Shown here piece by piece: positions 9,501 to 16,810 of a DNA stretch of 64,000 nt; position 1 is the stretch's first letter, and every line of letters begins with the position of its first letter. The translations under genes and the position numbers were made by a program. The notes beneath the pieces were generated by a model. That model searched no databases. It was not told the DNA's origin and saw nothing but the letters and a program-made list of their open reading frames with translations. The stretch comes from Sphingomonas oligoaromativorans (GTDB lineage: Bacteria > Pseudomonadota > Alphaproteobacteria > Sphingomonadales > Sphingomonadaceae): positions 1-64,000 of the forward strand of contig NZ_JAASQK010000001.1 of the NCBI RefSeq assembly GCF_011762195.1. The letters are read 5' to 3'.

Positions 9501-9567
9501 CCAGGACCAGCAGGTCTATTCCAAGACCGGGCAGCAATTCTTCTTCGGCGCGCGGTACAAGTTCTGA
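6562..9567 (+). CDS. TonB-dependent outer-membrane receptor, probable pectin-oligosaccharide importer
   Basis: A 1001-residue receptor of the large sphingomonad/Caulobacter type that takes carbohydrate oligomers across the outer membrane using TonB energy. Order: signal peptide (to about residue 35, ending AAAWA), an Ala/Pro-rich linker, a TonB-box-like EIVVTGF near residue 73, a plug domain (DANLADSLQRIPGISIERDGG, ITVRGL), then a beta-barrel ending in aromatic FFFGARYKF. GGAGAGGGG precedes the ATG. It is the first gene of a run with rhamnogalacturonan enzymes (next ATG 3 bp after its stop), so the ligand is probably rhamnogalacturonan or oligogalacturonide fragments. A promoter and palindrome lie upstream. 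Confidence 0.92.
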   Translation: MMTKRRTVRLSQRLRGSVGTGIAGVLLLGAPAAAWAADPAAPAATPAATPAAAPAPADAPAPDVAAQGGAPEIVVTGFRQSLQSAIRIKQKSAEVVDAINAQDIAAFPDANLADSLQRIPGISIERDGGEGRNITVRGLGGDFSRTRFNGLEAIAATTGSTLGSGINKGRSFDYSVFASELFNSIVVHKTQSAEVDEGSLGATVDLQTGRPFDHPGFQAAISGQGAYYPMGKSAAPRFAGLISKTFDDDRFGVLVSAAYSKRRVQEDAYSDTALADFSDLNNGFCPVVPGSAVTPVNPLIGTAPHASQCIAAPGEFPGSTPDAYNKLNQPNVFVPRLPGYGRFIDREERLGVTASFQARPTDHTLITVDLAYSRYHQNQNDLATNPISLNRGNGVANANSTLTAAQLAGRPNMKVRDFEANDAGEMVYGVFDDTDFSVTNSKNVSTTQFYQWNISATQDVGSRGKLKLLYGQSASLFNNPYSRLVTFSHFDGDNFVYDARNSPHTPYLNYGFDATDPNNWAFQPGYDSIREYKSRVNNRFRDLKADFEYQLSDALTAKAGITYKRFSFVSKREQRIVDNTTIPQLPAGTSIADISSRVSIDDIGLPSGSTSSFIVPNIDKIMNMFDVDCGCVNQYGDWRLGSLGTGAQGDNRSVIERDLSPYAQLDFKFDLPFGMVLRGNGGLRYAHTNQHSTGYVGNGVLTRARRNYDDFLPAGNLALDITPKLTARFAVAKVMSRPSLSYLTPGGSIGTAQVPYSATVGNPNLDPYRATNIDAAVEWYFQTGAMLSAAYFHKNVSNFVQQVTQTTTYSAAGLPLELLPASGDPNGTTNVTSYENTKGGNIDGFELAWQQPFTFLPGFLKHFGGIVNYTHIHSKISYILTTNASGPTLIAPLINVSPNSANATLYYEDAKFSARVSLAYRDQYLRIVPVRAGLADTAGAFSSTNVDASMSYKLTDKLTLSVDALNLTNQPTSYWDGEDRQDQQVYSKTGQQFFFGARYKF

Positions 9568-9569
9568 GG

Positions 9570-10382
9570 ATGATCCCGCGCTTTCCCTGGACGCTGGGCG
9601 TCGCCATGGCCTCGATGGCCATCGGCGGCGCCCATGCCGCTCCGGCTCCCGGCCGGGTGCTGATCGCCAGCGATTCCACGGCGGCGGTCTACAAGCCCAG
9701 CCAGTTCCCGCAGATGGGCTGGGGCATGTTCCTGGGCTGCAACCTGTCTCCGCGCGTATCGGTGATGAACCTCGCGCGCGGCGGGCGCAGCACGAAGACC
9801 TTTCTGGAGGAGGGGCTGTGGTATGGCCTGCTCGCCACGCTCCGCCCCGGCGACACGGTGCTGATCCAGTTCGGCCACAATGACGAGGATCGCACCAAGA
9901 TGTACCGGCACACCGAGCCGGACGCCGAATATAAGGCCAATCTCACCCGCTTCGTGTCCGACGTGCGGGCGAAGGGCGGGCAGCCGGTGCTCGTCACCCC
10001 GATCGCGCGCCACGAGTTCGAGGGCGGTCATGCGAAGGACACGCACGGCGCTTACTCGGCCACGGTGCGCGCGGTGGCGGCGGAGACCGGCACGCCGCTG
10101 ATCGATCTCGACGCGGACTTCCGGGCCTTCATCGACGGCAAGGGCGAGGCCGCATCGGCACATTATTATCTGATCTACGCGCCCGAGGATCATGTCGTCC
10201 GCTTCCCCGACGGGCATCATGACACGACCCACCTGAACGAGTTGGGTGCGCGCGCGGCCGCCGCCATCGTCGCGAAGGATCTGGCGGCGCTCCCGCTGCC
10301 CGTCGCGCGGGCGGTGCGGGCGGGGGATGCCGATGCCGTGTCGGCGCTCGGCTCCCCCGTTTGCGCGGCTAGTGGATCGTGA
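9570..10382 (+). CDS. rhamnogalacturonan acetylesterase-like SGNH hydrolase (CE12), single domain
   Basis: A 270-residue SGNH/GDSL esterase of the CE12 type, which removes acetyl groups from the galacturonate residues of rhamnogalacturonan I. Seen: a signal peptide (cleavage near GGAHA|AP), the nucleophile block IASDSTA in place of GDS, MGWGMFL, a Gly-containing NLARGGRSTKTF, the IQFGHND block, and a C-terminal DTTHLNELGA with the Asp/His pair. It starts 2 bp after the receptor stop. The GAGG before the ATG is too close to be an ideal ribosome site, so translation is probably coupled. Its 3' end overlaps the convergent gene at 10369 by 14 bp. Confidence 0.85.
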   Translation: MIPRFPWTLGVAMASMAIGGAHAAPAPGRVLIASDSTAAVYKPSQFPQMGWGMFLGCNLSPRVSVMNLARGGRSTKTFLEEGLWYGLLATLRPGDTVLIQFGHNDEDRTKMYRHTEPDAEYKANLTRFVSDVRAKGGQPVLVTPIARHEFEGGHAKDTHGAYSATVRAVAAETGTPLIDLDADFRAFIDGKGEAASAHYYLIYAPEDHVVRFPDGHHDTTHLNELGARAAAAIVAKDLAALPLPVARAVRAGDADAVSALGSPVCAASGS

Positions 10383-11028
10383 GGTTGCGGATGCGCAGAT
10401 GGCTCTTGGTCGTGCGCAGCGCGAAATGACCGGCGCTGTAGGGCTCCCGATCCTCCAGCGTGAACAGCGTCGCGCCATCGCGCTCCACCGCGATATGATG
10501 GCCGTCCGCGATCAGCGTCACATGCGTCCAGCGATTGGGCTGGAGCATCGCGGCCGCGTCGCTGCGATCATGCTCGGGCAGCAGCGGGCGGTTGCCGGGC
10601 TTGCCGATGTAGCGGCGGAAGCGCGTGCTCGTGTTCCGGTTGCCACCGATGCCGACATAATAGGTCAGCAGGTCGTCATACTCCGCGAAGGCGCCGCTGC
10701 GCTTGTGCGGCGGCGTGTGCGGGTCCGTCGCGCCGACGTCGTGCGCCATCCAGAAGGCGTTGACGTCGCTCACCGCGTCGTCGGGGCCGCCTTCGGAGAC
10801 GGGCAGCGCGTCGAACTCGATGCGGACCGGCCCGCTGAGCGCCGGGCGATACCAGAGCGAGATGCCCTTGGGGCTGTCGATATCGAGAATGCCGTCGTGC
10901 GCGCTGACCTTGGCGGGTGCCTCCGCCTCGATGCGCCATTGGCCAAGACCGTGGCGGAAATCGTCGCCCTTGGGCGGGGAGGCCGCGGCGAGCAGCAGGA
11001 TGGGCAGGGCGAAGCGGAGCTTGGTCAT
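10369..11028 (-). CDS. exported beta-sandwich protein of the DUF6250 type
   Basis: A 219-residue protein with a short signal peptide (MTKLRFALPILLLAAASPP). The rest looks like a single concanavalin-like beta-sandwich: FRHGLGQWRIEAE, SKGISLWYRP-like strands, FWMAHDVGATDP, YDDLLTYYVGIGGNRN, a WTHVTLIADGHHIAVERDG strand pair and a C-terminal FALRTTKSHLRIRNLTIH. I associate this pattern with DUF6250 proteins found in pectin loci, and I do not know an established activity. It sits on the opposite strand between two rhamnogalacturonan acetylesterases, overlapping the first by 14 bp. Possible roles are carbohydrate binding or a lyase/hydrolase activity on rhamnogalacturonan. The family call is from memory and moderate. 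Confidence 0.65.
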   Translation of the reverse strand: MTKLRFALPILLLAAASPPKGDDFRHGLGQWRIEAEAPAKVSAHDGILDIDSPKGISLWYRPALSGPVRIEFDALPVSEGGPDDAVSDVNAFWMAHDVGATDPHTPPHKRSGAFAEYDDLLTYYVGIGGNRNTSTRFRRYIGKPGNRPLLPEHDRSDAAAMLQPNRWTHVTLIADGHHIAVERDGATLFTLEDREPYSAGHFALRTTKSHLRIRNLTIH

Positions 11029-11075
11029 AGGGCGCTGATCCTAAACGCGAATCGCCGCGCGGCGAAAGGTCTGAC

Positions 11076-12311
11076 ATGAAGGCTTTCGCCCTGATCGCAC
11101 TCGCTGCGGCGATGAGCGCCGCCCCCGCGCCGGCCGAGCCGCTGTGGCGCCTGTCGCTCGACGGTTCGGGCGCGAAGCAGGGTTTCGTCCCGGTTCCTGC
11201 CGGCCAGCCCTATCGCGCGGGCGGTGCCGGCTATGAGCCGGGGAGCCGCGCCGATGCCCTTCTGCTGTCGGCGGCGGTGCCCGAGGGGCTGTACCGCGTC
11301 ACCGTCACGTTCGGGGTCGGCCACACCACCGTCAAGGCGGAGAGCCGCCGCCTGATGCTGCTCGACGTCACGGCGCGGCCCGGCCGGAGCGTCACGCGGA
11401 GCTTCCTCGTCGCGGTGCGCACGCCCGCGCTCACGCCGCCGCCGTTGAACGCGCCCGGCGGCGATCATGTTCGGCTCGGGGCCGCCGAGGCGAAGGTGCC
11501 CGACTGGGACGACCGGCTGACGCTGGAGTTCCTCGGGCAACCCCGCGTGAAGACGGTGACGATCGAACCCGCCACCGCGCCGACGCTCTTCCTGGCCGGC
11601 GATTCCACCGTCACCGACCAGCCGAGCGAGCCCGCCGCGAGCTGGGGCCAGATGCTGCCGGCCCTTCTCGACGACAAGGTGGCGGTGGCGAACCATGCCT
11701 GGTCCGGCGAGACGATGAAGTCGTTTCTCTCGGGCCTGCGGCTCGACAAGCTGCTGTCGCAGGCGAAGGCGGGGGACTGGCTGCTGATCCAGTTCGGCCA
11801 TAACGACCAGAAGGCGCAGTGGCCGCAGACCTATGTCGATCCGGTCCACACCTATCCGGCCTATCTGAAGGCGTATATCGCCGAGGCGCAGCGGCGCGGG
11901 ATCACGCCCGTGCTGGTGACCCCGCCCGAGCGGCGCAATTTCGGCGCGGACGGCAAGCTCGTCGGCACGCTGGACGAGTATGTTGCCGCGATGCGCAAGG
12001 TGGCGGCGGAGGAGCATGTCGCGCTCGTCGATCTCAACGCCGCCAGCCGCGCGATCTACGAGGCGCTGGGGCCGGCGCGATCGCCGCTCGCCTTCAACGA
12101 TGGCGGCAGGGACAGGACGCACAACGACAATTACGGCGCATGGCTGCTCGCCAACGCGGTGGCGGAGCAGTTGGCGAAGGTCGATCCGTCGCTGGCCGCG
12201 CATATCGCGCCGGGGGCGGTGCATTTCGATCCGGCGAAACCGCCTCTGCCCGAGCAGGTGCGCATCCCCGAGAGCGTCGCGCGCAGCAGCGCGCGTCCGG
12301 CGGGGAACTGA
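11076..12311 (+). CDS. two-domain rhamnogalacturonan acetylesterase (CE12)
   Basis: A 411-residue exported esterase. After a signal peptide (MKAFALIALAAAMSAAPAPA) comes an N-terminal beta-sandwich of about 140 residues (FDGS-like start, YRVTVTFGVGHTTVKAE), as in the carbohydrate-binding-like domain of some bacterial CE12 enzymes. The SGNH catalytic domain starts near residue 168 with FLAGDSTVTD (nucleophile Ser), then ASWGQML, NHAWSGETMKSF, IQFGHNDQK and a C-terminal DRTHNDNYGA with the Asp/His pair. It differs clearly from the single-domain CE12 at 9570. It begins the run CE12-GH28-rhaM-GH105-symporter, with the GH28 ATG 3 bp after its stop. Confidence 0.87.
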   Translation: MKAFALIALAAAMSAAPAPAEPLWRLSLDGSGAKQGFVPVPAGQPYRAGGAGYEPGSRADALLLSAAVPEGLYRVTVTFGVGHTTVKAESRRLMLLDVTARPGRSVTRSFLVAVRTPALTPPPLNAPGGDHVRLGAAEAKVPDWDDRLTLEFLGQPRVKTVTIEPATAPTLFLAGDSTVTDQPSEPAASWGQMLPALLDDKVAVANHAWSGETMKSFLSGLRLDKLLSQAKAGDWLLIQFGHNDQKAQWPQTYVDPVHTYPAYLKAYIAEAQRRGITPVLVTPPERRNFGADGKLVGTLDEYVAAMRKVAAEEHVALVDLNAASRAIYEALGPARSPLAFNDGGRDRTHNDNYGAWLLANAVAEQLAKVDPSLAAHIAPGAVHFDPAKPPLPEQVRIPESVARSSARPAGN

Positions 12312-12313
12312 GC

Positions 12314-13855
12314 ATGACCCGGCGCGAGGCCCTCCTGACAGGCGCGGTGGCGATGCTCCCCGGAGCCGCGCGGGGCGCGACGCCGCTCGACGTGCGGACG
12401 CTCGGCGCGCGCGGCGATGGCGTGACGCTCGACACCGGCGCCTTCAACCGCGCCATCGCCGAGGCGGCGCGGGCGGGGGGCGGCACGGTCGTCATCCCCA
12501 AGGGGCGGTATCTCTGCTTCTCGATCCGGCTGCGCAGCGACGTGGCGCTGGTCTTCGAGTCCGGCGCGGTGATCGAGGCGGCTGACCCCGCGCGCCATCG
12601 CGGCCGGTACGATCTGCCCGAGGATCGCGGCGACGTCCTCTATCAGGATTTCGGGCACAGCCATTGGGCGAACAGCCTGTTCTGGGGCGACGGCGTCGAG
12701 CGCGTATCCATCACCGGCCCCGGCCTGATCGACGGGCGCGGCCTTACCCGCAACGGCCCCGGCGCGCGCTGGCACAAGACGACCGGCGAGCGCCCGCTTT
12801 CGATGCGCGGACTGGACGACCACGCCATCGCGAGGCTCGAACCTGATGCCGCTGCGATGAACGGGCAGGGCAACAAGGCGATTGCGCTGCGGGGCGGCGG
12901 GCGCATCCGCCTCTCCGGTTTCACGATCCTGCGCGGCGGGCACATGGCGATCCTCGCGACCGGCACCGAAGGCATCGAGATCGACGATCTCAGTATCGAT
13001 ACCCAGCGCGACGGCATCGACCTCGACTGCGTGCAGGGCGCACGGGTGCGCGGCTGCCGCGTCAACTCGCCCAATGACGACGCGATCGTGGTGAAGAGCA
13101 GCCTCGCGCTCGGGCATCTCAAGGCGGCGCAAGATGTCGTCATCAGCGACTGCACCGTTTCGGGCTACGATATCGGCACCATGCTCGACGGCACGCGCGG
13201 CACCACGCAGGCGCTCGCCCCCGATCGTGACCGCCCGACCGGCCGCATCAAGCTCGGCACCGAGAGCAATGGCGGCTACGCGCACGTCCTGGTGGAACGT
13301 TGCCGCTTCGAGCATTGCCGCGGCCTCGCGCTGGAGACGGTCGACGGCGGCGCGATGCGCGACGTCACCGTGCGCGACATCGTGATGCGCGACGTCACCA
13401 CCGCGCCAATCTTCGTCCGCGTCGGCGACCGCAGGCGCGGGCCGGAGGGAACCGGCATCGGCAGCACGGCCGGCATCCGCCTCTCCGACATCGACGCGAC
13501 CGGCATAGATCACCGCTACCCCGCCATTCTCGCGGGGCTTCCCGGCCATCCCGTCGCGGATGTCAGCCTGGAGCGCATCCATCTCGGCTTCGCGGGCGGC
13601 GGCACGGTGGCCGACGCGGCGCTGCGCCCGGCGGAGGTGGCCGATGCCTATCCCGAGCCCTCGATGTTCGGCACGCTGCCCGCCTGGGGCTTGTGGATGC
13701 GCTACGCGCGCGACATCCGCATCCGGGGGCTGGAGATCAGCACCGCCACCCCCGACGCCCGCCCTCCGATGATGACCGAGGACGTGGAGCGCATCGCCGT
13801 CGCCGACACCCCGCTCTGGCACAACCGTATCGACCAAAAGGGCCGCGTATCATGA
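12314..13855 (+). CDS. exported GH28 family polygalacturonase-type hydrolase
   Basis: A 513-residue right-handed beta-helix hydrolase of family GH28, which cleaves galacturonate linkages in homogalacturonan or rhamnogalacturonan. The ATG at 12314 opens a twin-arginine-like signal (MTRREALLTGAVAMLPGAARG). Then come DVRTLGARGDGVTLDTGAF, typical of the GH28 N-terminus, the catalytic Asp region RDGIDLDC (about residue 232), SPNDDAIVVKS (about 254) and GRIKLGTES (about 311). The usual GHG histidine motif is absent; the aligned stretch reads SGYDIGTMLDG. That suggests an unusual GH28 subfamily, perhaps exo-acting or rhamnogalacturonan-specific. The stop overlaps the rhaM start (ATGA). It lies in the CE12-to-symporter operon. 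Confidence 0.87.
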   Translation: MTRREALLTGAVAMLPGAARGATPLDVRTLGARGDGVTLDTGAFNRAIAEAARAGGGTVVIPKGRYLCFSIRLRSDVALVFESGAVIEAADPARHRGRYDLPEDRGDVLYQDFGHSHWANSLFWGDGVERVSITGPGLIDGRGLTRNGPGARWHKTTGERPLSMRGLDDHAIARLEPDAAAMNGQGNKAIALRGGGRIRLSGFTILRGGHMAILATGTEGIEIDDLSIDTQRDGIDLDCVQGARVRGCRVNSPNDDAIVVKSSLALGHLKAAQDVVISDCTVSGYDIGTMLDGTRGTTQALAPDRDRPTGRIKLGTESNGGYAHVLVERCRFEHCRGLALETVDGGAMRDVTVRDIVMRDVTTAPIFVRVGDRRRGPEGTGIGSTAGIRLSDIDATGIDHRYPAILAGLPGHPVADVSLERIHLGFAGGGTVADAALRPAEVADAYPEPSMFGTLPAWGLWMRYARDIRIRGLEISTATPDARPPMMTEDVERIAVADTPLWHNRIDQKGRVS

Positions 13856-14166
13856 CCCGTCACGCTTTCCGAATGCAGCTCAAGCCCGGCCATGTGGAGG
13901 AATATCGCCGCCGCCACGACGCCATCTGGCCCGAGCTGGCCGAGCTTCTCCGCGACGCCGGCATCAGCGATTATTCGATCTTCCTCGACGAGGAGACGCT
14001 GGCGCTGTTCGCCGTGCTCGACCTCGCCGACGACAACCGCCGCGACAGCCTGCCCGATCATCCGATCATGAAGCGCTGGTGGGATCATATGGCCCCGCTG
14101 ATGGAGGTCGAGCCCGGCAACCGCCCGCGCGAATGGCCGCTTACCCCCTTGTTTCACCTCGCTTAA
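13852..14166 (+). CDS. rhaM: L-rhamnose mutarotase
   Basis: A 104-residue RhaM-type protein that interconverts the anomers of L-rhamnose in the cytoplasm. Family length and sequence fit throughout: FRMQLKPGHVEEYRRRHDAIWPELAELLRDAG, ISDYSIFLDEETLALFAVL, and the Trp pair in MKRWWDHMAPLME. There is no signal peptide. It starts inside the stop codon of the GH28 gene (ATGA) and is followed after 19 bp by the GH105 gene, consistent with rhamnose being freed in the cytoplasm when unsaturated rhamnogalacturonan disaccharides are cut. Confidence 0.93.
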   Translation: MTRHAFRMQLKPGHVEEYRRRHDAIWPELAELLRDAGISDYSIFLDEETLALFAVLDLADDNRRDSLPDHPIMKRWWDHMAPLMEVEPGNRPREWPLTPLFHLA

Positions 14167-14185
14167 CCCAAGAGGATTGTTTTCC

Positions 14186-15298
14186 ATGGCCGCCCTTACC
14201 CACGACGTTCCCCGACAGGACGTGCTGGACGCCATCGCCAGGCTCATCGACAATCTCGTCAACATCAAGGACGAGACGGGCGAGTTCCTCCTGCGGCTCG
14301 ACGACGGCCGCGTCATCGACACCAAGGGCTGGAACGATTGGGAATGGACCCACGGCGTCGGCCTGTTCGGCCTCTATCGCTTCTATGAGCAGACCGGCGA
14401 CGAGACCGCCTTCCGGGTGATGATCGACTGGTTCCGCGACCGCTTCGCGGCCGGCACGCCCACCAAGAACATCAACACGATGGCGCCCTTCCTGACACTC
14501 GCTTATCTCTACGAGCGGACCGGCGACATCAGCTACATCCCCTATCTCGACACCTGGGCGGAATGGCTGATGGCGCCCGACGGCCTGCCCAAGACGGAGG
14601 AGGGCGGCTTCCAGCACATCGTCTTCAACGACGAGAACCCGCAGGAGATGTGGGACGACACGCTGATGATGTCCGTCCTGCCGCTCGCCAAGATCGGCCT
14701 GCTGCTCGACCGGCCGCATTATGTCGAGGAGGCCAAGCGCCAGTTCCTCGTCCACATCAAATATCTGGCCGATCGCAAGACGGGCCTCTGGTATCATGGC
14801 TGGACCTTCGAGGGCCGGCACAATTTCGCGGGCGCGCTCTGGGCGCGGGGCAATTGCTGGGTGACGATCGCCATCCCCGAGATCATCGAGATGCTCGATC
14901 TGCCCGAGGGCGATGCGCTCCGCACCTTCCTGATCGACACGCTCGCCGCCCAGGTGAAGACGCTGGCCGAGACGCAGGACGAAAGCGGCCTGTGGCACAC
15001 GCTGGTGGTGGACCCGACCAGCTATCTGGAGGCCTCCGCCACGGCGGGCTTCGCCTATGGCATCCTGAAGGGGGTGCGGAAGGGCTATCTGCCGGCGGAG
15101 TATCTGCCGGTCGGCCTCAAGGCGATCCATGGCGTGCTTGCCAATATCGACGAGACGGGCGAGCTTCAGCAGGTGTCGTTCGGCACGGCGATGGGCGACA
15201 CGATGCAGTTCTACAAGGACATCCCGCTGACCTCGATGCCTTATGGCCAGAGCCTCGCCATCTGCGCGCTCGGCGAATTCCTGCGCAGCTACATCTGA
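14186..15298 (+). CDS. unsaturated rhamnogalacturonyl hydrolase, GH105, cytoplasmic
   Basis: A 370-residue (alpha/alpha)6-barrel protein of family GH105 (YteR/YesR type), which hydrolyses the unsaturated galacturonyl-rhamnose unit left by rhamnogalacturonan lyases. Seen: WNDWEWTHGVGLFGLYRFYEQTGD, NINTMAPFLTLAYLYERTGD, the conserved Asp in QEMWDDTLMMSVLPLAKIG, and WYHGWTFEGRHNFAGALWARGN. The ATG at 14186 was chosen because AGAGGA (14171-14176) sits 9 bp before it; the TTG at 14177 directly abuts that site. There is no signal peptide, so the enzyme is cytoplasmic and depends on the adjacent symporter. The stop overlaps the symporter start (TGATG). Confidence 0.92.
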   Translation: MAALTHDVPRQDVLDAIARLIDNLVNIKDETGEFLLRLDDGRVIDTKGWNDWEWTHGVGLFGLYRFYEQTGDETAFRVMIDWFRDRFAAGTPTKNINTMAPFLTLAYLYERTGDISYIPYLDTWAEWLMAPDGLPKTEEGGFQHIVFNDENPQEMWDDTLMMSVLPLAKIGLLLDRPHYVEEAKRQFLVHIKYLADRKTGLWYHGWTFEGRHNFAGALWARGNCWVTIAIPEIIEMLDLPEGDALRTFLIDTLAAQVKTLAETQDESGLWHTLVVDPTSYLEASATAGFAYGILKGVRKGYLPAEYLPVGLKAIHGVLANIDETGELQQVSFGTAMGDTMQFYKDIPLTSMPYGQSLAICALGEFLRSYI

Positions 15299-16806
15299 TG
15301 AACGCTCCCCGCCCGATCGCCGAACAGGAAGCCCCGCCCGCCCGCCGGGTGGGGCTCATCAACTTCATCGCCTATGGCTCGAACGACTTCCTCGGCGCGG
15401 GATCGATGGCGATCGTGTCGGGCTGGGTGCTGATCTTCTACACCAAGTTCTGCGGGCTTTCGGCGGGGCAGGCGGCGACCATCTTCGCGGTGGCGCGCAT
15501 CCTCGATGCGTTCACCTCGCCGCTCATCGGGCATATCTCGGATCGGTTCGGCGGGCACTGGCTCGGGCGGCGGTTCGGGCGGCGGCGCTTCTTCATCCTC
15601 GCGGCGATCCCGCTGCTGCCCTCCTTCGCGCTGATGTGGCTGCCGGGGCAGGGCTTCCTCTATTATCTCGTCACCTATGTGCTGTTCGAGATGGTCTACG
15701 CGATGGAGATCATCCCGTTCGAGACGCTCGCCGCCGAGATGTCGACCGACTATGCCACCAAGGCGAAGTTCGCCGGCTATCGCATCCTGTTCGGGCAGGT
15801 CTCGGCGATCCTCGCGGGGTTCATGCCGCTCTGGCTGATCGAATGGCTGGGCAAGGACAGCCCGCAGACCTTCTTCTACATGGGCGTGATCTTCGCCGGG
15901 CTGTTCATGGCCACGGCGGGGTTTCTCTACGCTTTCAGTTGGGAGCGGCATCTGCCCGCGAGCGCTCTGGAAGGGCGCAAGGGGGAGGGCGTCGGCAGCG
16001 CCTTCACCGCGCTCTACCGCAACCTGTTCTCGACGATGAGGGTGCGGGCGTTCCGGCTGCATCTCGGCATGTATCTGGGCGGCTATATCAGCCAGGACAT
16101 CTTCAACGCCGCCTTCACCTTCTTCGTGATCTTCGCGCTGGCGGGGACGACGGCGATCGCCTCGGGGCTGCTCGGCACGCTCTATGTCGTGCAGCTTGTG
16201 GCGGTGTTCATCGCCATCAACATGGCGCTGAGGAGTTCCCCCGCCCGCGCGTACCGGTTGGCGGCGCTGAGCTTCGGCGCGGGCGTGGTGGCGCTGATCG
16301 GCCTATGGTGGGGCGGGGAGACGGGCGCGAGCTGGACGCTCTACATCCCCATCGCGCTCGCCGGGCTGGGGCGCGGGGCGCTCAACTATATCCCGTGGGC
16401 CACCTACAACTACATGGCCGACGTCGACGAGATCATGACCGGCAAGCGCCGCGAGGGCAGCTTCGCCGGCGTGATGACCTTCATCCGCAAGGCGGCGCAG
16501 GCGGCCGCGGTGGCGGGCGTCGGCCTCGTGATGCAGGCGGGCGGGTTCCAGTCCAGGGCGGCGGTGCAGAGCGCCGGTGCGATCCATGTGCTGGCCTGGG
16601 TGCTGGCGGCAGGCACGCTCGCGGTGCTGGCGGCGGGGATCGCCGTCTCCTTCCGCTTCCGCCTCGACAGCCGCACGCATGGCGTGCTGATGGCCGAGAT
16701 CGAGCATCTCAAGGCCGGCGCCCGGACCCCCACGTCCCCCGAGGCGCGGGAGATCGTGGAGGATCTGTCCGGCCGCTCCTATGAGCGGCTGTGGGGCCGG
16801 GGCTGA
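15298..16806 (+). CDS. GPH-family sugar:cation symporter (MFS) for pectin oligosaccharides
   Basis: A 502-residue inner-membrane carrier of the glycoside-pentoside-hexuronide family (MelB-like, about 12 membrane segments). The ATG at 15298 overlaps the GH105 stop by one base. Family features include INFIAYGSNDFLGAGSMAIVSGWVLIFY at the N-terminus, RILDAFTSPLIGHISDRFG (the motif between segments 2 and 3), the basic cluster RRFGRRRF, and YIPWATYNYMADVDEIMTGKRREGSFAGVMTF late in the protein. Position straight after GH105 suggests it imports unsaturated rhamnogalacturonides or galacturonides for GH105 and KduD. The substrate is inferred. Confidence 0.88.
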   Translation: MNAPRPIAEQEAPPARRVGLINFIAYGSNDFLGAGSMAIVSGWVLIFYTKFCGLSAGQAATIFAVARILDAFTSPLIGHISDRFGGHWLGRRFGRRRFFILAAIPLLPSFALMWLPGQGFLYYLVTYVLFEMVYAMEIIPFETLAAEMSTDYATKAKFAGYRILFGQVSAILAGFMPLWLIEWLGKDSPQTFFYMGVIFAGLFMATAGFLYAFSWERHLPASALEGRKGEGVGSAFTALYRNLFSTMRVRAFRLHLGMYLGGYISQDIFNAAFTFFVIFALAGTTAIASGLLGTLYVVQLVAVFIAINMALRSSPARAYRLAALSFGAGVVALIGLWWGGETGASWTLYIPIALAGLGRGALNYIPWATYNYMADVDEIMTGKRREGSFAGVMTFIRKAAQAAAVAGVGLVMQAGGFQSRAAVQSAGAIHVLAWVLAAGTLAVLAAGIAVSFRFRLDSRTHGVLMAEIEHLKAGARTPTSPEAREIVEDLSGRSYERLWGRG

Positions 16807-16810
16807 GCCT

